Positions 33,016 through 45,600 of a DNA stretch of 64,000 nucleotides are shown one piece after another (position 1 is the stretch's first letter; each line of letters begins with the position of its first letter). Made by a program: the position numbers and the translations under genes. The stretch covers positions 186,001 to 250,000 of the forward strand of contig JANVFP010000003.1 in the NCBI GenBank assembly GCA_027919835.1, in the 5' to 3' direction. Below the pieces are notes generated by a model, which made no database searches, was not told the DNA's origin, and was given only the letters and a program-made list of their open reading frames with translations. The stretch is from Lentinula raphanica. Taxonomy: Eukaryota > Basidiomycota > Agaricomycetes > Agaricales > Omphalotaceae.

Positions 33016-33597
33016 ATACTATCGAGCCGTCAATGTGTAATCATTCTATGGGGTCGGGTCGGGAGAAGAACTTAGCGGGTCCATACACTAGATTACTAGA
33101 GCGTGAACCAGAGCCCGAAGTGAAGCTTGAAGGCTCAACCATGTCCTTTCTGTACAAGATTAACAAGACATCAGCGGACCGTCTCCCGATTGCGAGTGAA
33201 GCGCAGGCTTGTACTCATTCGGAAACACGCGTATCCATGCAAGGGAACACTGTGAAAGACTCAGAAGAACTCATAGAGATAAGTGTAGATGTACGCGAGT
33301 CCGTGGATCTCCGACTTTCGAGCGGACCAGTGGCCAATCAATTGCAAGCTACAACCTAGCTTTCAATCCTATTTTGGTAATCTCACCTTCTCTCGGGGTT
33401 TCTCTCTCATTCTGATAGCCTATAGGCCAGTTGTATTGTCATGACTGTGACCTAATCAAGCTCGTTCGACGTGAATTTGAACCAAGATGGCTCTCCATCT
33501 ATTATGATGGATGATGATTCCCCGGCCACCCACCGGTCTGTCTTAAAAAGAGAGGCATGTTTCTGAAGGGAAAACACTGATCCCTCGCGCTCTACCG
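33016..33597. promoter_or_regulatory. Intergenic, upstream of the SDR gene
   Basis: 580 bp. An open frame runs 33036-33359, but it overlaps the preceding gene's end in another phase, has no domain and no splice support, so it is not called. The region must hold the SDR promoter. Confidence 0.35.
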
Positions 33598-34786
33598 ATG
33601 TCCACTGCTGCATACGTCGCACCCATCCTCGACTCAACGTCCAGCTTCAAAGATAATATCTTTGAAGGAAAGGTCCTTTTCTGTACTGGAGGGGCTTCCG
33701 GAATATGCAGAGGAATGACGGAGGCGGTGGTAATTATACTTCAACATGAGAAGCTCCGTAGTGTGTTTGACCAACAGTCTCTCTAGATGCGCCACGGAGC
33801 GAATGCGGTCATCATTGGACGAAGGTCAGTACAATCTTGGCTATAGGGGGTTTACTCTCCTCAACTCGCTCCTTTGACACCACATCAACCAGGCCAGATC
33901 GTCTAGAGCAAGCATCAAAAGAACTCTCTGCTGCAACTGGACGGACATGCATACCCGCCCAAGCCGACGTCAGGAACCCCCAGGCCTTGAAAGAGGCTGC
34001 ACAAAAGGCCATAGATACATTTGGGAGGATCGATTTTGTTATATGCGGTACGCCCTCTAGGATCCGAGTCTCAGCTCGTGTGCGTAGTGAACATTCAATT
34101 ACAGGTGCTGCTGGTAACTTCATGGCTCCGATCTCAGGTCTCTCGGAGAACGCTTTCAAGACGGTGATAGAAATTGATACTGTGCGAAAACTCTTGCAAC
34201 TTTGGCTTGATTATTCTCTCCAGCTCATTTTCAAAATGATACATAGCTTGGCACCTATAACACCGTCAAGGCCACGATCCCACATGTTCGCGCGTCCAAA
34301 GGGGCATATATATCGGTCAGTGCTACTCTCCATTACAAGGGTCAGTACTTCCCGTTATCTTGATTGATACCGTTCCTGTGTTAATTGTTCGATGTCATTC
34401 CAGCTACCCCATATCAGGTACACGTCTCTGCCGCCAAGGCTGCGGTGGACGCGTTATCAGCTGTCCTAGCTGTTGAAGAAGGACCCCACGGTGTACGATC
34501 AAACGTGATTGCTCCTGGATTCATCGCGGGTACGGAGGGATTCGATAGACTCTCAAACAAAGGCGACCAATCTCATGGGTTCCACGCGCCACTCGGCCGA
34601 TATGGAGACGTGAAAGATGTGGCGAATGCAGCCGTGTTTTTGTTCAGTGATGCTGCTTCGTATGTTACGGGACAGGTTATTCCTATTGATGGGGGAGCTG
34701 AACATCTCCGGACGACATTTTTCCCTTATCCCCAATCAGTTCTTGATCCAACCAGCATGCAGAAGCTGATGAAAGGGAGGCTATGA
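33598..34786 (+). CDS. Short-chain dehydrogenase, 2,4-dienoyl-CoA reductase (SPS19) type
   Basis: Exons 33598-33729, 33787-33824, 33893-34047, 34105-34181, 34247-34340 and 34404-34786 splice in phase to 292 residues, the usual length. The nucleotide-binding motif is FCTGGASGIC (residues 28-37), followed by RHGANAVIIGR. NxAGN is kept as GAAGNFMAPI. The active-site block VHVSAAKAAVDAL has Lys177 but no Tyr four residues before it, as expected for dienoyl-CoA reductases. VIAPGFIAGTEG and VIPIDGGA complete the fold. It would reduce 2,4-dienoyl-CoA with NADPH during beta-oxidation of unsaturated fatty acids. The C-terminus GRL only weakly resembles a peroxisomal PTS1, so location is uncertain. A role in a local metabolite pathway is an alternative. 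Confidence 0.9.
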
Positions 34787-35890
34787 ATAACGACTTAGAG
34801 TAACGAATTTAGTTTATTTACATACTCCAGCACATGAGGGGAACGTTTTTATAATCGCTGAACTTGAATATGATTATCACCCAGTCGGGCAACATACTCT
34901 TGTGCTGTTTCCTGTATATATGATCTGTTCTTGTGACATATTCAAGATGTTCACCGTCAACAGATTGTAATCGACTTTTGTGAGAAGGTTTTGCAGTGCA
35001 AGACCGGGTTTATCACGCAATAAAAACACGGACAAGGCGGCGGAACAACATTATTCTACATCATTCTACTCACTCTTTTGAAGTCTGTCGTTTCATTCCC
35101 GATGTTCACGAACAATAGCTTGGAATTCCAGAAGCTCAGCAAAGACTGATGAAGGACCTACCTGGGTTCAGACCGACGGAATTTATAGCCCTTACCTCGA
35201 GTTTCTCCTATCTGTGCAGAGGCATCTGAAGTAGTAGTACAGAGTAGTACTAGTATTCAGACTTGGGCTCGATGACAGAAGGCTTGATCCATGGAAGAGT
35301 ATAGCGTAAGTGGTAGTTTGGCGATGATCTAGTCGCTTACTTATGATAAGAGCTTCGTCAGCTCGAATGAAGTCAACTTGAAGGAACCAGTGCTGTATTT
35401 CTTCAGTTCTCAAGATGCCTGTGCTGTTTCCGATATTGTATTATTTGCACGATAGTGATAGCAATGTGAAAGGCGTCTCGAGTTTTGGGGTTTGAAACGA
35501 GTCGTCGTCTGTATCATATGGAGTGTTATAGCCCCAGAAGCCAAGCCACCAGAGCGCGGGTAGAGATTGGAAAACAAGAAAACAACCATCGCATCGAGGC
35601 AGCATCGAGGTCACAGGACGGTTTACTATGGTTGTTAGGGATCAATCATCATTCCCTACCTCAAGAACCGCATAAATACATACTATCTTCAAAATCTGTT
35701 CAAAATAGTGGAAAGAGTTGGGCCGACCGTGGAAAAGGATTTTCGGTGCGCCACGTGTCTGAAATCACAACGCCTTCTTGTTTTCTTGTACGGTGACAAA
35801 AAACAGCGATGCCAATTGTTACTTCGTTCCCATCTAACTCCCATCTGGTTTCCCATCGCCAACAACAACCGCTCACACTCTCTACACGAG
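34787..35890. promoter_or_regulatory. Intergenic, upstream of the acyltransferase gene
   Basis: 1.1 kb. A plus-strand frame open from 35708 runs into the acyltransferase but lacks family similarity before MKELQLVYRIL, so it is taken as leader. A short ACAGAGTAGTACTAGTATTC repeat-like patch lies near 35240. No other feature seen. Confidence 0.35.
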
Positions 35891-38065
35891 ATGAAGGAAC
35901 TCCAGCTAGTATATCGTATCTTGCGCAAGATTTCCGACTGGTCCGTCTCAGGCTACTACTCGGAAGTCCTCGTTGAAGGCTCTGAAAACGTTCTCAACCT
36001 TCAATCTGGCGTTCTCGACGGAGAAGATATAACGACACTCAATGGCCCAGTTATCCTTGTCTCTACGCATCACAACGAAATGATTGACATCGCGACTTTG
36101 GCTATGACTATGCCTCGAATTCAGGGTGAACGTCGACACGTATCGTTCTGGGCGAAGGAGTCCATGTTCAAGAACGCTATAACAGGCTGGGTGATGCGCT
36201 CTAGCGGGGCCATTGCAGTTAAGCGAAACCCAAACAAGTCCGAAACGGGAGAGTCTGCCGACAAAGAGAAGCAGGACAAACGGATCGACGATATTTCAAG
36301 TCTTTTCGCCAGTACTACGCGTGCTTTAGCCTCGAACAAAGTCATCGGCGTGTTTCCTGAAGGCACGAGCTATACCCAACCAAGGATCATTCAGATTATG
36401 CCAGGTGCGGCCAGGGCAGCAGTGGAATATGACGTCTGGCGTAGGCAAAACGGTGGACAAGACGTCGTCATCGTACCAGTCGGAATCGTGTACACGGCCA
36501 AGTCATTCTATCAGAGCCGACTAGTGGCGCGCTTTGGAACGCCAATCGTTGTCAAAGATTACTGCGAGGAGCTGTACACTCCTACATCCTCTTCTATCTC
36601 TGCTAACACGGAGGATGACACTGCTGCTATACGTGCCGTCACGAAAACGATCGCTCTTCGGATTGAAAAGGACTTGCTCGAAATGACTGTTAATGCTGAC
36701 GACTGGGAGACACTCTATGCTGCAAGCGTAGCGAGAGATGTCTACTTTGAAAAGGGAGAGATCCCTCTGAGAACTTGGGCTACCAATACGCAACAGTGAA
36801 TCATTTCCTACATGCTATAAGTGACTTGATATTTACCCATTGCTAGATTCGTAAACTTACTCGCAACCCCCGCCTCAACTTTGTCGGTACCAGCAGCGGA
36901 CACGAAACGGACTCTAATCAGATACTTCGCTTTGCTGCACAACACTGGTCTGAGCCACGCCGTCCTTCAAGGTCTTTTCCCTCTTCGTATACTTCCGAGG
37001 TCAACAGGCTACCCCACGAAGTCTGTGACGCCTCTGACAGATCAACCGTTTAGTACTGACCGAGAGTGGAAGCACTATCATCTCGCGACGCTTTCCGAAC
37101 ACATCTCCCTTCGCGCACCTTCGAATGTCCTGAAAAACGCGGTACTCACCTTGGCGATTCTCCCCATTCTCCCGATCTACCTACCCGCGTTTTTGATGTC
37201 ACACCTTGTCGCCCTCCTCGCCACACCAGGCGAAGAGGAGGGTGAAGCGCAGTTCAGGTCTGTCGGAGGTGGGATCGGGCTGGGTATCGGGTTGACGTTC
37301 GCAAAGCTGATAGGGAGTTGGATCTGGAAGACGAGAGGTGGGAGGATATCAGCGTTTGTGCTGGCGAAAGCTAGGTCGGTAGTAGAGGTAGTCCGAGGAT
37401 CATTCACTGGATTCGAAGGACTGCGAATTCCATCGGTGGACATCGCAGGAATGAAACTTGGTGCAGCTACTCTGTTTCCTGGCGTGGCGAACCTCAAATG
37501 GGACGTTCTGCGGAACGTCCTGGTACAGCCGATGATCAGGACGATTTTGAGAGGAGGTGGTTGGTTGTTGCTTGGATGGTGTGTCGTGAAGTGGTACAAT
37601 TTATGTACCAAACGTAAGTCTCGGTTGATCAAACTCATCGCCATCTAACCAGAACTCACCTTTCCTTCTTCTATAGGCGCACACAGAACGTACACCTACA
37701 CGTTTGCTCCTCCCGCTCGCAGACTATGGATGCACCACCTTTTTATCCTCCTCGGCTTCCGCAATTCCTTCAACCCTCGTTCAATCTCTGATTTATTCCA
37801 AGACCCAGACCTATCACCATATCTCACCCTCCCGCCACCACCGACAAATGCGTTCATCCGGAAACGAGAGCAGGTCCAAGTGCAACCGGATAACTCGAAC
37901 TCGAACTCAGCAGCAACAGCAGAGATCAATTCGAACTCGCGGCGGCAGCGGCCGATACCTACTGCTAAACTTCTCATGGCTCTCTTGTGTGCTAGAGAAG
38001 AGGCGAGGCAAGCTGTGTGTTTATTGATCGACAATGACGAGGCTCCAGTTGAGAAGATGCCGTGA
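35891..38065 (+). CDS. Glycerol-3-phosphate O-acyltransferase (Sct1/Gpt2-like)
   Basis: Exons 35891-36795, 36847-37613 and 37677-38065 join in phase to 686 residues. The start was chosen at MKELQLVYRILRKISDW, which begins the family's usual N-terminus. Acyltransferase motif I is STHHNEMID (His61, Asp66, HX4D) and motif III is FPEGTS (155-160), with PVGIVY further on (motif IV). Hydrophobic segments follow (about residues 385-410, LAILPILPIYLPAFL, and about 540-555, WLLLGWCVVKW), as in the endoplasmic reticulum enzymes. It transfers an acyl group from acyl-CoA to sn-1 of glycerol-3-phosphate or dihydroxyacetone phosphate, the first step of glycerolipid synthesis. The C-terminal tail has runs of Ser/Asn (NSNSNS) and is probably disordered. 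Intact. Confidence 0.9.
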
Positions 38066-39138
38066 GGTGTCCCGTTTCCTCAGTGTGAAGGCGGTACTGG
38101 AGAGTATGTTCAGACAACTTCAAAGTACACCTAATCGATTTCAACCTCAACCTCAACTCCATTTGGCGTTGATGTCTAACTATTCATTAACATCGTTCAA
38201 TTCTATCTTTATCAACTTTGCTGTGTTTTTTCATGCCCTTGTTGTTAACTTTATAGTTGGGTAGTTCGGCCATTGCATCCTTGCTTTTGTCCATCATCGC
38301 TACACTTTCTGAATTATATCCGCTCTTCAATTAGATTTAGCAACCTTCTCTAGAGTCTAGCTACTACTTACAAGCTGTCATTAGATTTGGACCATTGGCA
38401 ACTTAGTAGTTTGTGTAGCTCAACCACAAGCAACAACAGTTTGTGAATTGGGATGAAAGACTCGGAGGCAAATGCCATGCTGCTGTTAGCCAGTCTCCGT
38501 CATTGGTACGTTGGTACGCAGAAGAGGTCTATCATTCAATAGATGGTGAGCCTCAGCATTAGAAGTCAATCCAAACTCTGAAGTACTGACCATGAATTGG
38601 TTCAACTCAATTCTTTCATCATTGTTCTGTGTGCTTATAACATGTCTTGCTGAAGGATTGTCACTTGGATTTTTTCAACTCATCCTTGGAAGAGGGCGCC
38701 GCCCTTCACAGGTTCAAAACTCACTTCCTATTGGGCTTTGACTCTTCATCTTCATCTTCATCTCTAAGTATGACTGCATATCTTCGTCGTGATCTCCATG
38801 GTTGGTTAGCCAAGCTGCTATGGCAATCGGTGGCGACAACTTGGAGATCGCGAAAGAAAAACTCCATTGAAAGGGCGCGGACGCTAGCAAAGGCTAGATG
38901 AGCTCGTAAGGTCAGAGCCTAGAGGTGTGTAGACCTGTGTGCAATTCCTATTCATTCTACCTTAGATATTACTGAATAACGCATCCGATGCTTCAATAGA
39001 GTCACCCCCATTCAAAAGTTCAGTATGGCAAGATTGTCATCGATCAATGATCATGAAGACGACAGGCATACCTTCACATCGATCTCCGATCGTTACACTA
39101 TGCAGCGACTGTGGTCAAATGGTTAAAGGGTTTGCTGT
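38066..39138. other. No gene recognised
   Basis: About 1.1 kb marking the right edge of the gene island. CpG becomes rare here. At 39105-39135 a tRNA A-box-like GTGGTCAAATGGTTAAAGGG resembles the tRNA-derived repeats elsewhere, cut by the CACTA element that follows. Confidence 0.4.
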
Positions 39139-39584
39139 CACTACCAAGTGGCTCGAGTATCTTCTGGGAGAAACTTGAAGCCAAAAATTATGCAAAATAG
39201 AATTTTTTGTACTTCTTCTATTCATTGAAAATAAAATTTGATCCTACCAAAAATATCAATTTGAATGCAAGATTTGACTCCTTTGACCAATGAGGAAAAT
39301 TCCCCAATTTTGCTAAAATCTGATAGACAATTTGTTAATTTTCTCCGCTGATAAAATCATCAAGTTGAGTGCAAAAAATTCAATGAATTTGGAACATTTT
39401 CCTCAATGGTCAAAAAGACTAAAATTTGCATTCATATTCATTTCTCTGGTATATCCTGTTCTTTATTTTTCTCTCAGAGGATAAGATCTTATTTTCAATG
39501 AATAAAAGAGGTGTGAAAAATTCTATTTTGCATAATTTTTGGCTTCAAGTTTCTCCCAGGGGATACTCGAGCCACTTGGTAGTG
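39139..39584. mobile_element. CACTA (EnSpm) MITE, full-length foldback (446 bp)
   Basis: Begins CACTACCAAGTGGCTCGAG and ends CTCGAGCCACTTGGTAGTG. The arms remain inverted copies for nearly half the element (GGGAGAAACTTGAAGCC, ATTATGCAAAATAGAATTTT). A 3-bp duplication TGT flanks it (39136-39138, 39585-39587). CACTA ends with a 3-bp duplication are diagnostic for this superfamily. No coding capacity. Confidence 0.9.
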
Positions 39585-39587
39585 TGT

Positions 39588-40299
39588 AAGCAAATGAGTG
39601 TGGTGAGGATAAGCACAAGTGCATTTAGCACCCTGGCTTCTTTGATATTGTCAACGCCGAACGGCCATGGCCATCTGAATTCTCTCAACCACGGACCAAT
39701 TCAACCCAATTCATCATGAGCTTGTGCATCCTTGATTCCTCATATCCATATCGTCAAGGAAACTAATTTCATAGAAAATCTAATCTCCAACAAAGAATGA
39801 AATTCACTCTCTTTCCCACATACTACAACTTTTACGATCCTTGTTGGACAATAATAATTTGGTACTGTGGCAGCAAAATTGCGCAAGAGCTACTGTTTTT
39901 GGCCAAATCATGGTATAATCATGGTAGTTTTTTTTGTCAGAACATAGCAAAAAATTGTGGTATGATCATTGTTCATTTTTTCTTTTGTGATGCACAATGA
40001 AGTACACTGTGTAGGCAAAAAGCAAGGAATATTAGAAGCATGATCATGACAATGATTTTAGATTTTGCGCAGCAGGGTTGTATTTTCAAGCAGGAGGGTT
40101 AGATTTTTGCGCAGGAGGTTTAGATTTTTGCACAGGAGGTTTAGATTTTTGCACAGGAGGTTTGGATTTTGCGCCTCTTATGATGTACATTGTTTTGTAC
40201 ATCGTTAATGTCAGAAAACCAGAATACCAGATTGATGTCACTGCTCATTCAGCACTCTCATTTATCTTCTCATCCATACCATTGTCAGCCAGTGCTCAA
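39588..40299. other. Non-coding region with a short tandem repeat
   Basis: No gene recognised apart from the 21-bp repeat listed separately. The following integrase-like frame begins near 40300. Confidence 0.4.
40091..40171 (+). repeat. 21-bp tandem repeat, about four copies
   Basis: CAGGAGGTTTAGATTTTTGC plus one base, repeated at 40091, 40112, 40133 and 40154. The length is a multiple of three, so it stays open (GGLDFCT units), but no gene around it is convincing. Confidence 0.8.
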
Positions 40300-42348
40300 A
40301 TGGATTTGCCTCAAACTCAGCAAGTCTATAATATACAGCATGCATATCAAGAACTGGGTACTAGAGTCACTCAAGCTATACACATTCAAGCTGGTGACCT
40401 CTCTCAAATTCAGCATCAGAAGGAATCTCTTTGGGTGTTCTCAGTATCAATCACTCCTGTATGTTCTATAGTGTATATATCTGTCAATTCATTCTGATCA
40501 GTAATGAACTTCTGTTCATCTCCAGTATCAGCACCTGTTTGAACCAGCTGAATTCAATAACATTCAATCTGGCCTTGAAAACATGCTGTCTGCCCTAGAT
40601 GAAGTTGCCCAACGTTCACAGGATATTACTGAGCATCACCCTATTGTGGCTATACAGGATCAATACACTGGACGACCTCGAAAAGAAATTGATCCAGCTA
40701 TTCTTGAAGCCAGTTTACAGTATCATGGTGTAACACATATTGCACCTGTCTTTGATTGCAGCTCCCAAACTGTTCGCTGTTGTGCACTGGAGCTTGGGTT
40801 AGCACAACCCTGTCCTCCCGTTATATCACTTTTGAAGATCCAGATACTGGTGCACTATTTCAATTTTACCATTCCTCCACTTCACCTATGTCAACTCTTT
40901 CCAATGACGATTTGGATACTGTCATCCACTATATCTGAGTCAAAATATTCCCTTCATTTGGACACCGGATGATTTCTGGTCATCTCCGTGCCCTGGGTCA
41001 TACTGTACCACGGGAGAGAGTTCGTGCATCTTATGAGTGGGTTACAGATGCACCTGCCTATTTGACATCCCGTCCAATTGAACGGAGGAGATATAGAGTT
41101 GCTGAACCTAATTCACTTCATCAAGAAAAATGTTTCAGGCCTAGGGCACTCAAAGATACCCCCCAATTCTTATGCACTTTGAGGCTGCTCAAAGTGCCCA
41201 ATGCTCCTCAAAGCTCCTCAAAGATCCCCAAAGATCTCCAAAGATCCTCAAAGACACCTCAAAGAATCTAGGCAACCAAAAGGTACTCTGAAAGCTCCTA
41301 AAATTTAGGGGGTATCTCTGGATGCCCTAGGCATGAAATACTTTTTCCTGATGTTTGGCACCATGATGGTCAGCATGGTGAGAAGTGTATATTTATCAAG
41401 ATATCCACAGTACCTCTAATATCTATCCATAGGACTAATTTGGTGGCAAATTGTGATTTATGCATTTGTTGATGGATTTTCTCAAATGGTTACTGGCATT
41501 CAAGTAAACAACAATAACTGCGCAAATACAGTCTTAGCACTATTTCTTCACGCAATTGAAACACATGGCACACCCAGTAGGGTACAGGAAAACCATGGAG
41601 TTGAAAATTTAGATGTTGCACAATATATGGAGAACAGCTATGGTGTTGAAAGAGGTTCATATATTTGGGAAAGGTACCTGGTAAAGTGGCCACCAGTTTA
41701 TGTTAATTGTTGCACTATGATTGAGTATTTTCTAGGAGTGTGCATAATGTTTGAATTGAAAAATTATGGCAAGATGTCACTCAAGCATTTGGACTGAAAT
41801 GGTACAACTTCTTTTTCGATCTTGAAGCTGATGCAGGCCTTTTGCCAGACGATGACACTCATATATGGCTGCTTCATGTCCTTTTTCTTGCCACCATTGA
41901 TCTAGATGCAGCTGAGTGGGCCAAAGTCTGGAATAATCACAAGGTGTCTTTTGATGGTGAAAAACATGAATGTTCACCAAAGGACATGTTCTTTTTTGGA
42001 GCACTACAACAAGGACTGTGTGGACCCCATGATGGTATTGATGAAGCAATCCAGAATCTCCATCACTATGGCATAGATTGGGATGATCTAGCTGATGAAG
42101 CTATCATGCATCATTATAATCACCACAATCCTGATGAAATGCTCCCTATTGATCATTCTCACACCAACCAACCATCACACCTATCCTTGATTGAGGTTCC
42201 AGCATTCAAATGTCCTTTTGAAACTGATGACCAGCTGGAAAATTTCAGTGGTGGATTGTTGTCTATGCCAGAATATCAGTCTAGAAATATGGCTACCTGT
42301 AAAATACTTTGGATGAGGGCTTTGGACTTGATGCTTTCCATTGTATGA
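40300..42348 (+). pseudogene. Integrase-like (rve-type core) element protein, decayed
   Basis: Matches the Agaricomycete family with an N-terminal DNA-binding half and an integrase-type core. Pieces: TGRPRKEIDPAILEASLQ (helix-turn-helix region), ISGHLRALGHTVPRERVRAS, RRRYRVAEPNSL, then after a MITE and an intron WHHDGQHG and IYAFVDGFSQMVTGI, HGTPSRVQENHGVENL, GSYIWER, and IWLLHVLFLATI. The catalytic acids are probably in HHDGQ, FVDGFS, the PSRVQENHG block and the following Glu. Damage: a frameshift near 40820, TGA for an expected Arg in HYI(*)VKIFPSFG (about 40936) and in SVHNV(*)IEKLW (about 41750), and the MITE at 41119. Such genes are numerous repeat-associated relics; this one is dead. 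Confidence 0.82.
41119..41353. mobile_element. CATCAGG-family MITE (235 bp) in the integrase-like gene
   Basis: Ends CATCAAGAAAAATGTTTCAG and CTTTTTCCTGATG, TT duplicated (41117-41118, 41354-41355). Inner boxes AGATACCCCCCAATTC and GGGGGTATCTC. The middle is CTCAAAGATC/CCCAAAGATC units every 10 bp. Removing it with one TT rejoins NSL to WHHDGQ in frame. Confidence 0.9.
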
Positions 42349-42428
42349 TATATCTACACAGATTATTGATTCATGCCACATGGTTGCAGACAGTTATTCA
42401 AGTGTGATTTGTATTGTGGGAAAGTCTT

Positions 42429-42545
42429 GATAATCACCAGGATTCTGGGCGCCTAGTTGTGCTTAATAATCACCAGGATCCTGAGCACCTAGTTATACTT
42501 AATAATCTCCAGGATCCCAGCGCATTAAGTTGTACTTTATAATTG
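42429..42545 (+). repeat. 36-bp tandem repeat, three copies
   Basis: TAATCACCAGGAT starts copies offset by 36 bp (CACCAG at 42435 and 42471, CTCCAG at 42507), each followed by a GCGC/GCAC word, CTAGTT and ACTT. It lies just 3' of the integrase relic. Confidence 0.75.
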
Positions 42546-42623
42546 CTGGCATTCCTCTTGATTCTTACCCAGTGGCATAGATTATTGAATGACAAACATG
42601 AGTATGATATACTTTAACAATAT

Positions 42624-45600
42624 TTAGAGTACATTTCGGATGGCTTTATAAAATTGTCCTTCTTCAGTAGGATAAAGCCATGCATATGAATCAATGCCCA
42701 TCCAACCATGAATCAGACTAGTCAAGCTTCCCAGCTTCTTGAGTTCTGGCCAAAGTCTAGCTATATATTTCTCCTTCCCAAAGTCTTTGCAAATAGCGGA
42801 CCATAGCAATTCAGCAGTGATACCTTCATGCTCGGCCTTCATTTTCATTTTCTCTCCTTTGACTTTGTGATTGAGTAGTGCCTGTGCCTGCTGAACACGG
42901 AATGTGTCACTGAGTTTCTTGAGATGGGAGTCTGTAGTCATGCTGTCTGGTCCATTTCGCACGGCAGCTGAAAATGCTGTATAAGCCAGCTATGCAGTTC
43001 TCATACAGGCTCAGTTCATCATCAGGAATAATTTCACCCATGACTTGAATGTCACTGCTGTAAGAAACATAGTACCTGCGGACATCCAGAATCAAACCCA
43101 ATAGAATCAGGTTATAGACATGGAGAAAAGTAATCATGTTATCCAGACGAGCAAAGTTTGGTTTGTGTGGCAAAATTCCTTGGAATATATATAAGTCAAT
43201 GTCTTTCAATTATGAGAAGAGCACATACCGGTTGGGGATTGAACAAGCTGTGCCAAATATTCATCAGAGTTAACAACAATGGCATCATGCCACCATAGCA
43301 TAATATTGAGGAGACCTTGGTAGGTGCTGATATGGTTGGTATTTGTGAGTAGCTTTGAGGTGACAAAGGTATGAAGTATCCCATAGCAGGTGCGTTCCAT
43401 CATTCGAGAGCAATAGAAGTGACCTCCAAAACAAATGGAAGATTCTGATGTTACAACGAAGTGAGGGGTGCATGGAGGCATGATTCTGAGGTATAATGAG
43501 CAATCAGATAGACTCATAAAAAGGGTCAATGACATACAGGCAAGAACCCAATCTCAACAATACACCGTACATCTTCCACTCTTGGGCATTCGACATGTCA
43601 ACATCATAGCCATCAAGAAAGGCATCAGTAGAGCCAAAATCTCTTTCTGATCGTGGAACAGCAAAACACCAGTATTTGAGACCCATTTTCACAGAAAAAT
43701 GGGTTCTGAAGCCATTTGAATCTAGATGTGCCTTGGAGACAGCATGTGCTGTTGCAAAAAGAGCCCATGATCTGCCTTCTAGGTTAACAGCTGGAGATAC
43801 CTGATCTGATTCTTCCAGGGTAGACAATCCAACAGGAGTTGGAGCTTGAGTAGCGCGCATTAGAATATCCAGGACATTTGCAATTTTGTTCTTGGATTTG
43901 CAAGCCTGAATAACATCTTAAAAAGAATCAACAGTATAGCTATCATTTGGATTGAAGTCAGAGTCGTCTTCATTCCCAAGGAGGGAGGGATCTATATGAT
44001 CTTTGAATGAGAAAGAGTAAGACTATGTTGAACAGATTGAGAATACCATGAATGATTCACAGTTGAGCAATATCTCCAATGAGAAAAGCCACATTTTCTT
44101 CATCTGTAACATCATGTTCAAAGTTCAGAATTTCTTCAAGCAGGATACATCCTCGAGAGATTTCAGTTTGTCGCTGGGAAAGTGAAACATGCTTTGAGTT
44201 CCACTGAGAAGACTTGAAAACCCGCAGTGGATAATTGCTCAGACTGAACCAGTTTGGGTTTGCTGTTCCATCTTGATTCAAAGCGCCATCTTCAATGGCT
44301 GTCTTGATGATTGCATTGGTCACTCTTTGAATGGTGTCACCAGTTATTGTATCCTGTGAAAACTTGACAATGAATTTGAGTGTAAGTATACATCAGAATG
44401 AGCATTACAAAACTCATGAGTGTATAGTCTAAAGTCATACTGTGGAAGCGACAGAGTTGGATGTTGGGTCATCTAGATAGTATCACTCAATGAAAGAAAG
44501 TTATTTTCAATGCAAAGAAATCTCATACATGTTTTTTAGCTTTCAAATCAAAGAAATGAAGGCCATCGTCAGATTGTTCAGTCTTCACAGTCGGTGCTTC
44601 ATCATCTGAATCCAATGTTGTTTTGTTTTGATTCTGTTTCAATTTTTTGACCACTGACTTGTTCTTGTTCTTTGTTGGCTTATGAGCATTTGGTTTCAGT
44701 TTTAGTTTCAGTTTAGCTGGCTTCTTGGGGATATTTGGATGCTTTGAGGGCTCAGACTGAGAGTCTTTGTACTTGCACTTCTTTGGATCTACAGATAAAG
44801 ATGACATTTAATCTTCTCCTTGTCTTAAAAAAAAACTACATACCAGTAACCGGTGGTACTTCGAGCAGTAAGTTGTCCTGCTGTGACATCCACAGGATAT
44901 TTTGTGGTTTCAACAATGAGGCCAGGATTGGAAATGTAGTTGAAAGTCTCGACAATATTGATGAATTCCTTCATCGTAGTTGGATTATGGTGAGCAATGC
45001 GCTGACGACTTTGAGCACGCTAGTTGAATTTGTTGTAAGTAAGTAGCCTGAATAGAACCAAATTATGCCTACATCAGGACTAAGTTCACAACAGCATGTT
45101 CAAACAGGTTGCGTAATTGCAATATCACCATTATCATCCTGGTTAAAAGAGATATCAGTGTGTAAAATTTATAAGAATATGAAGTCTCTACCATGCCACA
45201 ATCTGAGCTTGAGCAGGTTGGGTATGGACAGGAGGAAGAGGTAGTGGCAGTTCAGATTGGTCTTGCCCTCGTATGTGCATGGCACCAGGAGTCTGCTGAG
45301 TATGGTGATTCTCAGGTGCGTTTGAACCTTGTCTACGTTCATTAGGAGGACCGGCTCCTTCACTAGAGCCATGATACTGGCGGCGGTTTCATTCCTTTTA
45401 TAAATAGTCAGTAGCCATACCACAGACACATCATCGAAGTATACTTACCTCTGCAAGTGATGCTTGAATCGCCCATTTCATCTGCATGTCTTCATTTGAG
45501 TCAGGGAAGTCATCACTCTCGATATGATCAGCCTCTAAGGTAGATTTTCCAATAAGCTTCTGGTTTTGACCATTATTGCCTGAGAGACTCGCTGTACCAA

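Noticed and set aside
33036..33359. An open frame just after the A-T-R reductase
   Set aside because: It starts in another phase inside the preceding gene's end, has no domain, no introns and no family resemblance.
34779..34786. A peroxisomal PTS1 signal at the SDR C-terminus (GRL)
   Set aside because: The first residue does not fit the usual S/A/C, so the signal is too weak to call.
37177..37644. A 155-codon minus-strand open frame over the acyltransferase
   Set aside because: It is the antisense of exon 2 of an intact, spliced, conserved gene.
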